Positions 15,107 through 23,861 of a stretch of DNA of 64,000 nucleotides are shown here, piece by piece. Each line of letters opens with the position of its first letter. Within the stretch, counting starts at the first letter, position 1. This DNA comes from JBQTII01 sp052387905 (GTDB lineage Bacteria; Actinomycetota; Actinomycetes; Sporichthyales; Sporichthyaceae), in contig JBQTIR010000021.1 in NCBI GenBank assembly GCA_052387905.1, forward strand, positions 1 through 64,000, given 5' to 3'. A program made the position numbers and the translations under genes. The notes under the pieces were generated by a model that saw only the letters and a program-made list of their open reading frames with translations, had not been told where the DNA came from and did no database searches.

Positions 15107-16434
15107 TGAGCACCGACCCGTACGCGACGGCCACCGAGACCACCGAAGGCCGGATCTTCAACGTCACCGGCGGTGACTGGGACCAGATGATCGCCGACCT
15201 CGGGGATTCCCCCGAGGAGCGCATCGTCGTCAACATGGGACCGCAGCACCCCTCCACTCACGGCGTGCTGCGTCTCATCCTCGAACTCGACGGGGAGACG
15301 GTCACCGAGGCCCGCTGCGGCATCGGTTACCTGCACACCGGCATCGAGAAGAATTGCGAGTACCGCTCGTTCACCCAGGGCGTCACCTTCGTGACGCGAA
15401 TGGACTACCTCTCCTCGTTCTACTCCGAGACCGCCTACTGCATGGCCGTGGAGAAGTTGCTCGGGATCACCGAACAGGTCCCCGAACGAGCGAGCGTCGT
15501 GCGTGTCCTGCTCATGGAACTCAACCGAATCTCCTCGCACCTGGTGGCGCTCGCCACCGGCGGCTTGGAGCTGGGCGCCTTCGCGCCGATGATGTTCGGT
15601 TTCCGTGAGCGCGAGATGGTGCTGGACATCTTCGAGGAAATCACCGGCCTGCGGATGAATCAGGCCTTCATCCGCCCCGGCGGCCTCGCCCAGGACGTTC
15701 CCGACTCCGCGCTGGTCAAGATCGCGGAGCTGGTCGAGGTGTGGCCGAGCCGCGCCAAGGACTACGTCAAGGTGCTGAACGGCCAGCCGATCTGGAAGGG
15801 CCGCACCGAGGGTGTGGGCTACCTGGATCTGACCGGATGTATGGCGCTCGGCGTGACCGGTCCGGTGCTGCGGGCGACCGGTCTGCCGCACGACCTGCGC
15901 AAGTCCCAGCCGTACTGCGGGTACGAGACCTACGACTTCGACGTCGTCACCCACGACACGTGCGATGCCTGGGCGCGGTTCCTGATCCGCCAGCGGGAGA
16001 TGAACGAGTCGATCCGCATCATCGCCCAGTGCGCGGACCGGCTGCGTAAGCCGGGTCCGGTCATGGTCGAGGACAAGAAGATCGCCTGGCCCGCACAGCT
16101 CTCGGTCTCCTCCGACGGCCAGGGCAATTCGCTCGCCCACATCAAGAAGATCATGGGTGAGTCGATGGAGTCCCTGATCCACCACTTCAAGCTGGTGACC
16201 GAGGGCTTCCGAGTTCCGGCCGGGCAGGTGTACCAGACCATCGAATCCCCGCGCGGTGAGCTGGGCGTGCACTTGGTCTCCGACGGTGGGACCCGGCCCT
16301 ACCGGGTGCACTTCCGTGATCCGTCCTTCGTGAACTTGCAATCGGTTGCTGCCATGAGCGAAGGAAGTCTCGTTGCCGACGTCATCGCCGCCGTCGCTTC
16401 CATCGACCCCGTGATGGGAGGCGTCGACCGATGA
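15106..16434 (+). CDS. nuoD: NADH-quinone oxidoreductase subunit D
   Basis: 49-kDa subunit of 442 residues that forms the quinone pocket with NuoB. The conserved MGPQHPSTHGVLR motif near residue 45 includes the histidine close to the quinone head group, and GYLHTGIEKNCEYR follows. The start overlaps the nuoC stop by one base (TGATG). Confidence 0.98.
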   Translation: MSTDPYATATETTEGRIFNVTGGDWDQMIADLGDSPEERIVVNMGPQHPSTHGVLRLILELDGETVTEARCGIGYLHTGIEKNCEYRSFTQGVTFVTRMDYLSSFYSETAYCMAVEKLLGITEQVPERASVVRVLLMELNRISSHLVALATGGLELGAFAPMMFGFREREMVLDIFEEITGLRMNQAFIRPGGLAQDVPDSALVKIAELVEVWPSRAKDYVKVLNGQPIWKGRTEGVGYLDLTGCMALGVTGPVLRATGLPHDLRKSQPYCGYETYDFDVVTHDTCDAWARFLIRQREMNESIRIIAQCADRLRKPGPVMVEDKKIAWPAQLSVSSDGQGNSLAHIKKIMGESMESLIHHFKLVTEGFRVPAGQVYQTIESPRGELGVHLVSDGGTRPYRVHFRDPSFVNLQSVAAMSEGSLVADVIAAVASIDPVMGGVDR

Positions 16435-17090
16435 GTTTGGACGAGTCCACCCGCGAGCAGATGCGGGAGATCATCGCCCGCTACCCGCAGTCGCGCTCAG
16501 CGTTGCTGCCGATGCTGCACCTGTGCCAGGCCGTGGAGGGTTACGTCAGCCCCGAGGGCGTGGCGATGTGCGCCGAGGAACTCGGACTGACGGTCGCTGA
16601 GGTCGGCGGGGTTGCGACGTTCTACACGATGTACAAGCGGCGCCCGATCGGCGATTACCACGTCGGTGTCTGCACCAACACCCTGTGTGCGGTCATGGGG
16701 GGCGACGCGATCTTCACCGCGCTGAAGCAGCACCTGGGCGTCGGCAACGACGAGACGACCCCGGACGGCAAGGTCACCCTCGAGCACATCGAGTGCAACG
16801 CGGCCTGCGACTACGCGCCGGTGATGACGGTCAACTGGGAGTTCTTCGACAACCAGACGATTGCCTCGGCCCGCGACCTGGTCGACCGCTTACGCAGCGG
16901 TGACACCCCGTCACCCACCCGCGGTGCCAGTTCGGTCTGTACCTGGAAGGAAGCCTCGCGGGTGCTCGCCGGCTTCGGTGACGGCCGCGCCGGTGAAGGG
17001 GTGGCGGCCGGTCCGCCCTCCCTGCTCGGCCTGGACTACGCCAAGGCCCGTGGCGAATCCGCCCCGGCCATGCCCGGAGGCGGTCTCTAG
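16431..17090 (+). CDS. nuoE: NADH-quinone oxidoreductase subunit E
   Basis: 24-kDa subunit of 219 residues with the [2Fe-2S] cluster N1a. The ligands are C81 and C86 (GVCTNTLC) and C122 and C126 (ECNAACDY). The C-terminal 50 residues after the thioredoxin-like domain are longer than in E. coli NuoE and low in complexity. The ATGA overlap with nuoD fixes the start; nuoF begins at the next base after the stop. Confidence 0.97.
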   Translation: MSLDESTREQMREIIARYPQSRSALLPMLHLCQAVEGYVSPEGVAMCAEELGLTVAEVGGVATFYTMYKRRPIGDYHVGVCTNTLCAVMGGDAIFTALKQHLGVGNDETTPDGKVTLEHIECNAACDYAPVMTVNWEFFDNQTIASARDLVDRLRSGDTPSPTRGASSVCTWKEASRVLAGFGDGRAGEGVAAGPPSLLGLDYAKARGESAPAMPGGGL

Positions 17091-18428
17091 ATGCTCACTC
17101 CAGTTCTCTCGGCGCACTGGGACGAGGCCGACTCGTTCACGATGCGCGGGTACGAGCGCCACGGGGGCTACAACGCCGCCCGCCGGGCAGTCACGTCGAT
17201 GGACCCCGACGCCTTGATCTCCCTGGTCAAGGACTCCGGGCTGCGCGGGCGAGGGGGAGCCGGCTTCCCGACGGGGATGAAGTGGAGCTTCATCCCGCAG
17301 AATGACGGCAAGCCGCACTACTTGGTCATCAACGCCGACGAGTCCGAGCCGGGTACGTGCAAGGACATCCCGTTGATGATGGCCAACCCGCACGTGCTGG
17401 TGGAGGGCGTGATCATCGCCTCCTACGCGATCCGCGCCACCCACGCGTTCATCTACATCCGCGGTGAGGTCCTGCACGTCATCCGCCGTATGCAGGCAGC
17501 CGTGGCGGAGGCCTACGCCGCCGGGTACGCCGGCAAGGGGATCTTCTCCTCGAAGTACGACCTGGAGATCGTCGTGCACGCCGGCGCCGGTGCATATATC
17601 TGCGGCGAGGAAACGGCCCTGCTGGACTCGCTGGAAGGCCGGCGCGGTCAGCCTCGGTTGCGCCCGCCGTTCCCCGCGGTGGCCGGCCTCTACGGCTGCC
17701 CGACGGTCATCAACAACGTCGAGTCGATCGCCTCGGTCCCCTCAATCGTCGCCGGCGGCGTGGACTGGTTCGCCTCCATGGGGACCGAGAAGTCCAAGGG
17801 CTACACGCTCTACTCCCTGTCCGGGCATGTCGCCAACCCCGGCCAGTTCGAGGCCCCGCTGGGTGTGACCCTGCGTCAGCTGCTAGACCTCTCCGGCGGG
17901 ATGCGGCCGGGCCGGACGCTGAAATTTTGGACCCCGGGTGGCTCCTCGACCCCACTGCTCACCGACGCGCACCTGGACGTACCGCTGGACTACGAAGGCG
18001 TTGCGACCGCGGGTTCGATGCTCGGGACCAAGGCGCTGCAGATTTTCGACGACACCACCTGTGTGGTGCGCGCGGTGCTGCGCTGGACCGAGTTCTACGC
18101 TCACGAGTCCTGCGGCAAGTGCACGCCGTGCCGCGAGGGTACGTACTGGCTCGTGCGCATGCTCAAGCGCTTGGAGCAGGGTGAGGGCTCGGAAGCTGAC
18201 ATCGACCAGCTGCTCGATATCTGCGACAACATCCTGGGCCGTTCGTTCTGCGCCCTCGGTGACGGCGCCACCAGCCCGATCACCTCGGCGATCGAGTACT
18301 TCCGGGACGAGTTTCTCGCTCACCTGAGCGGCGGCGGTTGTCCGTTCGACCCGGCGGCCTCCACCTTGTTCGCGAGCGATGCGAGCGGACCGATGACCAC
18401 CGTGTCCAGTTCCGGAGTGAACGCATGA
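17091..18428 (+). CDS. nuoF: NADH-quinone oxidoreductase subunit F
   Basis: 51-kDa subunit of 445 residues that oxidises NADH through FMN. The FMN/NADH loop LRGRGGAGFPTGMKW (51-65) and NADESEPGT are present. The [4Fe-4S] N3 ligands are C341, C344 and C347 (SCGKCTPCREG) and C387 (RSFCALGD). It abuts nuoE with no gap and overlaps nuoG by four bases. Confidence 0.98.
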   Translation: MLTPVLSAHWDEADSFTMRGYERHGGYNAARRAVTSMDPDALISLVKDSGLRGRGGAGFPTGMKWSFIPQNDGKPHYLVINADESEPGTCKDIPLMMANPHVLVEGVIIASYAIRATHAFIYIRGEVLHVIRRMQAAVAEAYAAGYAGKGIFSSKYDLEIVVHAGAGAYICGEETALLDSLEGRRGQPRLRPPFPAVAGLYGCPTVINNVESIASVPSIVAGGVDWFASMGTEKSKGYTLYSLSGHVANPGQFEAPLGVTLRQLLDLSGGMRPGRTLKFWTPGGSSTPLLTDAHLDVPLDYEGVATAGSMLGTKALQIFDDTTCVVRAVLRWTEFYAHESCGKCTPCREGTYWLVRMLKRLEQGEGSEADIDQLLDICDNILGRSFCALGDGATSPITSAIEYFRDEFLAHLSGGGCPFDPAASTLFASDASGPMTTVSSSGVNA

Positions 18429-20854
18429 CCATCACCTCCACATCTGGGTCCGACCTGGCCACCCCGGTCGACCTGGTCAGCCTCACCATCGACGGCATCG
18501 AGATCAGCGTCCCCAAGGGCACCTTGGTAATTCGGGCCGCCGAGCAGCTCGGGATCCAGATCCCGCGGTTCTGCGACCACCCTCTTCTGGAGCCGGTCGG
18601 TGCCTGCCGGCAGTGCCTGGTGGAGGTCGAGGGGCAGCGCAAGCCGTTCGCGTCCTGCACCACGACGGTCGCGCCGGGCATGGCTGTCCTGACCCAGGTG
18701 TCCTCCCCGGTCGCGGACAAGGCCCAGCAGGGCGTCATGGAGCTGCTGCTGATCAACCATCCGCTGGACTGCCCGGTCTGCGACAAGGGCGGTGAATGCC
18801 CTCTGCAGAACCAGGCGATGTCCAACGGCCGTGCGGACAGCCGGTTCGTTGAGCAGAAGCGCACTTTCCCCAAGCCGGTCAAGATCTCCGCGCAGGTGCT
18901 GCTCGACCGCGAGCGGTGCGTGCTCTGTGCCCGGTGCACGCGGTTCTCCAAGCAGATCGCCGGTGACCCGTTCATCGACATGTTCGAGCGGGGCGCGCTG
19001 CAGCAGGTTGCGATCTACGAGAACGCGCCGTTCGAGTCCTACTTCTCCGGCAACACCATCCAGATCTGCCCGGTCGGCGCACTCACCTCCGCGGCCTACC
19101 GCTTCCGCTCCCGCCCGTTCGACCTGGTCTCCAGCCCGAGTGTGTGCGAGCACTGCTCCAGCGGATGCTCGCTGCGCACCGACCACCGCCGCGGCAAGGT
19201 GTTGCGCCGCCTCGCCGGTGAGGACCACGAGGTCAACGAGGAGTGGAACTGCGACAAGGGCCGCTTCGCCTTCGCCTACGCAACCCGTCCGGACCGCCTG
19301 AGCCACCCACAGATCCGGGGCGCTGACGGCACCTTGGCGCCGGCGTCGTGGCGCGAGGCCCTCGCGTTCGTGGCGGCCCGGTTGGAGGCCGACCGCGGCC
19401 ACGTCGGAGTGCTGACCGGCGGCCGGCTCACGCTGGAGGACAACTACGCGTACGCGAAGTTCGCGCGCGTGGCCCTGGACACCAATGACATCGACTTTCG
19501 CTCCCGGCCGCACTCCGCGCAGGAGGCGGCCTTCCTGGCCGCGCACGTTGCAGGTCAAGGAATCTTTGCCGGTACCGCGGCCGTCACTCACACCGCCGTC
19601 GAGGCTGCGCCGGCCGTCCTGCTCGTCGCCCTCGAGCCGGAGGAAGAGGCCGCGGGCATCTTCCTGCGGTTGCGCAAGGCCTACCTCAAGCATGGCCAGC
19701 GGGTGCTCTCGCTCGCGCCCTTCGCTTCCAACGGTCTGCTCAAGTGCGGCGGCACGGTGATTTCGACGATCCCGGGAGCCGAGGCCGCCACCCTCGATGC
19801 GCTGGCCGCAGACGCCGCGATCGCCGGCCTGCTCGCTGCCCCGGGCGCAGTGATCCTGGCCGGCGAACGGCTCGCCGCGTCGCCCGGTGGTCTGGACGCC
19901 GCCGTGCGCCTCGCCCGCGCCACCGGGGCGTCGCTGGCCTGGATCCCCCGTCGCAGCGGGGACCGCGGGGCGGTGGAGGCCGGCGCCATCGGCAATCTGC
20001 TGCCGGGCGGCCGACCGGTCACCGACACCGCAGCCCGCGCCGAAGTCGCCGACTTCTGGGGCGTTCCCACCCTGCCGGCGCTGCCCGGCCGCGACACCGC
20101 GGCGATCCTTGCGGCAGCGGCCGGCGGCGAGGTGCGTTCCCTGGTCGTGGCCGGCGTCGATCCCGACGACCTGCCCGACCCGCAGGGCGCCCTCATCGCT
20201 CTGAGCCTGGTGGACTTCCTGGTCAGCTTCGAGATCCGGGCCAGCGAGGTCACCGAACGTGCCGCCGTGGTGTTCCCGGTCCCGCCGGTCGCGGAGAAGG
20301 CCGGCACCTTCCTCAACTGGGAGGGCCGGATGCGTCCGTTCGCCCAGGCAATCACCGGCAGCACGGTGATGACCGACCTGCGGATCCTGTCCGCGATCGC
20401 GGAGGAGATGGACCGGCCCCTGCGGCTGCGGGACACCGCCGCGGCGTCGGCGGAACTGGCGTCGCTCGGTCGTTGGAGTGGCCCGCGGAGCGCGAATGCC
20501 GAAGCCCCGGCGGCGGCGCCGCCGGCCCCGCGCTCCGGCGAAGCGGTACTCGCGAGCTGGCACATGCTGCTCGACCTCGGCCGCTTGCAGGACGGCGAGC
20601 CGCACCTGGCGCGCACCGCGCGCCGCCCGGTGGTGCGGCTCTCGGCCGCGACCGCCGCCGAGATCGGCGCCCGCGAAGGTGGCTTGGTCGTCGTCACCGG
20701 CGAACGCGGGACCGTCACACTGCCGCTGGTGATCACCGAGATGCCGGACCGGGTGGTCTGGTTGCCGACGAAATCCCCGGGCAGCGCGGTGCGCCGTGAC
20801 CTCGGGGTCGACGCGGGCGCCATCGTGCGCGTCCACGCAGGAGGGACTTCCTGA
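18425..20854 (+). CDS. nuoG: NADH-quinone oxidoreductase subunit G
   Basis: 75-kDa subunit, 809 residues. The N-terminal ferredoxin domain carries the 2Fe-2S motif (PRFCDHP, then GACRQCLVEV), followed by a His/Cys segment (CPVCDKGGECPLQ) and 4Fe-4S ligands in RCVLCARCTRF. A second iron-sulfur motif CEHCSSGCSLRT leads into a molybdopterin-oxidoreductase-like domain, which is catalytically inert in complex I. A linker near residues 690-705 is Ala/Pro-rich. The start at 18425 is set by the ATGA overlap with nuoF; an upstream frame from 18338 is not used. Confidence 0.97.
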   Translation: MTITSTSGSDLATPVDLVSLTIDGIEISVPKGTLVIRAAEQLGIQIPRFCDHPLLEPVGACRQCLVEVEGQRKPFASCTTTVAPGMAVLTQVSSPVADKAQQGVMELLLINHPLDCPVCDKGGECPLQNQAMSNGRADSRFVEQKRTFPKPVKISAQVLLDRERCVLCARCTRFSKQIAGDPFIDMFERGALQQVAIYENAPFESYFSGNTIQICPVGALTSAAYRFRSRPFDLVSSPSVCEHCSSGCSLRTDHRRGKVLRRLAGEDHEVNEEWNCDKGRFAFAYATRPDRLSHPQIRGADGTLAPASWREALAFVAARLEADRGHVGVLTGGRLTLEDNYAYAKFARVALDTNDIDFRSRPHSAQEAAFLAAHVAGQGIFAGTAAVTHTAVEAAPAVLLVALEPEEEAAGIFLRLRKAYLKHGQRVLSLAPFASNGLLKCGGTVISTIPGAEAATLDALAADAAIAGLLAAPGAVILAGERLAASPGGLDAAVRLARATGASLAWIPRRSGDRGAVEAGAIGNLLPGGRPVTDTAARAEVADFWGVPTLPALPGRDTAAILAAAAGGEVRSLVVAGVDPDDLPDPQGALIALSLVDFLVSFEIRASEVTERAAVVFPVPPVAEKAGTFLNWEGRMRPFAQAITGSTVMTDLRILSAIAEEMDRPLRLRDTAAASAELASLGRWSGPRSANAEAPAAAPPAPRSGEAVLASWHMLLDLGRLQDGEPHLARTARRPVVRLSAATAAEIGAREGGLVVVTGERGTVTLPLVITEMPDRVVWLPTKSPGSAVRRDLGVDAGAIVRVHAGGTS

Positions 20855-22212
20855 TGGCGCGTGCAACTGCCGATCTGGTCCTGGCCGAGGCTGACGGGTC
20901 GAACCTGGCCCAGTTCGGCAACGACGTCTGGTGGATCATGCTCACCAAGGTCGTCGTGGTCTTCGTCTTCCTCATGCTCATCACGCTGTTCAACATCTTG
21001 TTCGAGCGGCGCGCGGTGTCCTGGATGCAGCAACGCGTCGGTCCGAACCGGGTGGGTCCGCAGGGTTCGCTGCAGTCCCTCGCCGACGGCATCAAGTTGA
21101 TGCTGAAGGAGGACATCGTCCCCAAGGCCGCGGACAAGGTGGTCTTCATCGCCGCGCCGGTCATCGCGGCGACGGGTGCCTTCCTGGCCTTCGCGGTGAT
21201 CCCGGTCGGTCCCGAGGTCTCGATCTTCGGTGAGCGCACGGTCCTGCAGGTGACGGACTCACCGATCGCGGTGCTGTTCATCCTCGCGGCGGCGTCCACC
21301 GCGATCTACGGCATCGTCCTCGCCGGGTGGTCGTCGGGCTCGACCTACCCGCTGCTCGGCGGTCTGCGTTCGACCGCGCAGATGATCTCCTACGAACTCG
21401 CGATGTCGCTGAGCTTCGTCGCGGTGTTCCTCTATGCCGGCTCGATGTCGACCTCGGAGATCGTGGCGGCGCAGGAGAACCTCTGGTTCGGCGTCGCGCT
21501 GTTGCCCTCCTTCGTGGTCTACCTGATCGCCATGGTCGGCGAGACCAACCGCGCCCCGTTCGACCTGCCCGAGGCCGAGGGCGAGCTCGTCGGTGGCTTC
21601 CACACCGAGTACTCCTCGATCAAGTTCGCGCTGTTCTTCCTCGGGGAGTACATCGCGATGACCACCGTCGCCGCGCTCGCGGTGACGATGTTCCTCGGCG
21701 GGTGGATGGCCCCGTGGCCGCTCGGCGGCCCGATCTGGCCCGGTGCCAACGAGAACTGGTGGCCGGTCCTGTGGTTCCTGGGCAAGCTGCTGATGTTGAT
21801 CTTCGGCTTCATCTGGCTGCGGGGGACCCTGCCCCGGATGCGCTACGACCAGTTCATGGCCTTCGGGTGGAAGGTGCTGATCCCGGTCTCGCTGGGCTGG
21901 ATCATGCTCGTCGCCACCATCCAGGCCATGCGCAACGAAGGCTACGAGGTTCGCAACGTCATCTTCGTGGTGGCCGGCGTCCTGGTGGCACTGCTGATCG
22001 TGACCGCGCTGTGGGACACGCTGCGCGCCAAGGCGGAGGGGGACGAGGCCGAGGACGTTCCGGTCCCGTTCGACCCGTTCGCCGGCGGTTTCCCGGTTCC
22101 CCCGATGCCCGGTCAGGTGCTGCCCGGCGCACGCCCCGTACCGGTGAGTGCGCTGGCCGGGCCCGGAGCGCTCGAGGCCGACACCGAGAAGAGAGGAGAT
22201 GGCGATGCCTAA
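20854..22212 (+). CDS. nuoH: NADH-quinone oxidoreductase subunit H
   Basis: Membrane subunit of 452 residues with eight predicted helices that links the quinone site to the proton channels. Conserved quinone-chamber segments are ERRAVSWMQQRVGPNRVGP and ETNRAPFDLPEAEGELVGG. The C-terminal tail of about 60 residues after the last helix (acidic, Pro-rich) is absent from short bacterial forms but usual in actinobacteria. The start overlaps nuoG by one base. Confidence 0.97.
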   Translation: MARATADLVLAEADGSNLAQFGNDVWWIMLTKVVVVFVFLMLITLFNILFERRAVSWMQQRVGPNRVGPQGSLQSLADGIKLMLKEDIVPKAADKVVFIAAPVIAATGAFLAFAVIPVGPEVSIFGERTVLQVTDSPIAVLFILAAASTAIYGIVLAGWSSGSTYPLLGGLRSTAQMISYELAMSLSFVAVFLYAGSMSTSEIVAAQENLWFGVALLPSFVVYLIAMVGETNRAPFDLPEAEGELVGGFHTEYSSIKFALFFLGEYIAMTTVAALAVTMFLGGWMAPWPLGGPIWPGANENWWPVLWFLGKLLMLIFGFIWLRGTLPRMRYDQFMAFGWKVLIPVSLGWIMLVATIQAMRNEGYEVRNVIFVVAGVLVALLIVTALWDTLRAKAEGDEAEDVPVPFDPFAGGFPVPPMPGQVLPGARPVPVSALAGPGALEADTEKRGDGDA

Positions 22213-22777
22213 ATTCACCGATGCCATCGCCGGATTCGGCGTCACGTTCGCGGCGATGTTCCGCAAGGCGAACACCGAGTTCTACCCGGAGCAAAAGAAG
22301 GGGACCGAGGGCGGTCCGCCGATCTCGCCGCGCTTCCACGGACGCCACCAACTCAACCGGCACCCGGACGGCTTGGAGAAGTGCATCGGCTGCGAGCTGT
22401 GTGCCTGGGCCTGCCCGGCCGACGCCATCTACGTCGAGGGCGCCGACAACGACGACGCCGCAGGCGAGCGGTTCTCACCCGGCGAGCGTTACGGCCGCGT
22501 CTACCAGATCAACTACCTGCGCTGCATCTTCTGCGGCCTGTGCATCGAGGCCTGCCCGACCCGGGCGCTGACGATGACCCACGAATTCGAACTTGCGGAC
22601 TCCAGTCGGGAGGCCCTCATCTTCACCAAGGCCGAACTGCTCGGTCCACTCACCGAGGCCATGGTCGAGGCCCCGCACCCGATGTACCCGGGCACCACCG
22701 ACACCGACTACTACAGCGGCGTCGTCACCGGCGCCGACCCGGCGCTGCTGCGCATTGCCTCCGGAGGTGAGTCCTGA
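22205..22777 (+). CDS. nuoI: NADH-quinone oxidoreductase subunit I
   Basis: Ferredoxin-like subunit of 190 residues carrying clusters N6a and N6b. The two 4Fe-4S motifs are CIGCELCAWACP and CIFCGLCIEACP. I chose the ATG at 22205, with GAGGAG about seven bases upstream, over the ATG at 22199, which sits on that site. It overlaps the nuoH end by eight bases. Confidence 0.97.
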   Translation: MPKFTDAIAGFGVTFAAMFRKANTEFYPEQKKGTEGGPPISPRFHGRHQLNRHPDGLEKCIGCELCAWACPADAIYVEGADNDDAAGERFSPGERYGRVYQINYLRCIFCGLCIEACPTRALTMTHEFELADSSREALIFTKAELLGPLTEAMVEAPHPMYPGTTDTDYYSGVVTGADPALLRIASGGES

Positions 22778-23553
22778 TGGGTGATACCTCCACAGGCGAG
22801 GCAGTGCTGTTCTGGCTGCTCTCCCCGATCTGTGTACTGGCCGCCCTCGGGGTGGTCGGAACCAAGAAGGCCGTGCACTCCGCTTTGATGCTGGCCACGG
22901 TGATGGTGTGCCTCGCGATGTTCTTCGCGGTGCAGTCGGCCCCGTTCCTCGCCGTCGTGCAGGTGGTCGTCTACACCGGCGCGGTGATGATGCTGTTCCT
23001 GTTCGTGTTGATGCTGATCGGCGTCGACTCCAACGACTCCCTGATCGAGACGATTCGCGGACAGCGCATTGCCGCGATCCTGGCCGGGACCGGCTTCGGA
23101 CTTCTGGTGCTCGTCGGGATCGGCAACGCCTCGGTGTCCGGTTTCAACGGGCTCACCGAGGCCAATGCGGGCGGAAACGTCGAGGGCATCGCCGAACTTC
23201 TCTTCACCCGCTATGTCTTCGCCTTCGAGGCGACCAGTGCGTTGCTGATCACCGCGGCCCTCGGTGCGATGGTGCTGGCGCACCGCGAGCGGATCGGCCC
23301 GAAGGTCACCCAACGCGAGCTCTCGATCGAGCGCTTCAAGTCCGGTCAGATCGTCACGCCGCTACCCCCGCCGGGGGTCTATGCCCGCTCGAACTCGGTC
23401 GACACCCCGGCCCTGCTGCCCGACGGCACGGCGTCCGAGCTCTCGCTCTCGCGGGTGTTGCGGGCCCGCGGGGACGTGCGCACGATCGATGAGTCCCGCC
23501 ACGACCCGGTCGGGCAGCTGGACGTCGCGGTGGATGCCGAGGAACCGAAGTGA
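22777..23553 (+). CDS. nuoJ: NADH-quinone oxidoreductase subunit J
   Basis: Membrane subunit of 258 residues with five hydrophobic helices in the first 170 residues, including the conserved segment VVYTGAVMMLFLFVLM around the pi-bulge helix. The soluble C-terminal tail of roughly 80 residues is long for NuoJ. The start overlaps the nuoI stop by one base. Confidence 0.96.
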   Translation: MGDTSTGEAVLFWLLSPICVLAALGVVGTKKAVHSALMLATVMVCLAMFFAVQSAPFLAVVQVVVYTGAVMMLFLFVLMLIGVDSNDSLIETIRGQRIAAILAGTGFGLLVLVGIGNASVSGFNGLTEANAGGNVEGIAELLFTRYVFAFEATSALLITAALGAMVLAHRERIGPKVTQRELSIERFKSGQIVTPLPPPGVYARSNSVDTPALLPDGTASELSLSRVLRARGDVRTIDESRHDPVGQLDVAVDAEEPK

Positions 23554-23849
23554 ACCCGGCGAACTACCTCTATCTCTCGGCGATCCTGTTCACGATCGGC
23601 GCCGCCGGGGTCCTGACCCGGCGTAACGCGATCGTGGTCTTCATGTGTGTCGAGCTCATGCTCAACGCGACCAACCTGGCGTTCGTCACCTTCGCGCGGT
23701 TGCACGGCAACCTCGAGGGCCAGGTCATCGCTTTCTTCGTCATGGTCGTGGCTGCCGCCGAAGTTGTTGTCGGGCTGGCCATCATCATGACGATCTTCCG
23801 CACCCGGAGGTCTGCGTCCGTCGACGACGCCAACCTCCTGAAGTACTGA
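23550..23849 (+). CDS. nuoK: NADH-quinone oxidoreductase subunit K
   Basis: Small membrane subunit, 99 residues with three helices. Its buried glutamate lies in FMCVELMLNATNL and a second conserved glutamate in VAAAEVVVGLAI, both part of the proton path. GTG start overlapping nuoJ by four bases (GTGA). Confidence 0.97.
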   Translation: MNPANYLYLSAILFTIGAAGVLTRRNAIVVFMCVELMLNATNLAFVTFARLHGNLEGQVIAFFVMVVAAAEVVVGLAIIMTIFRTRRSASVDDANLLKY

Positions 23850-23861
23850 GGACGAGCGACG

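Noticed and set aside
18320..20866. 848-codon minus-strand frame opposite nuoG
   Set aside because: nuoG has all its iron-sulfur motifs in frame; the antisense frame is Arg/Gly/Ala-rich without domains and is a shadow.
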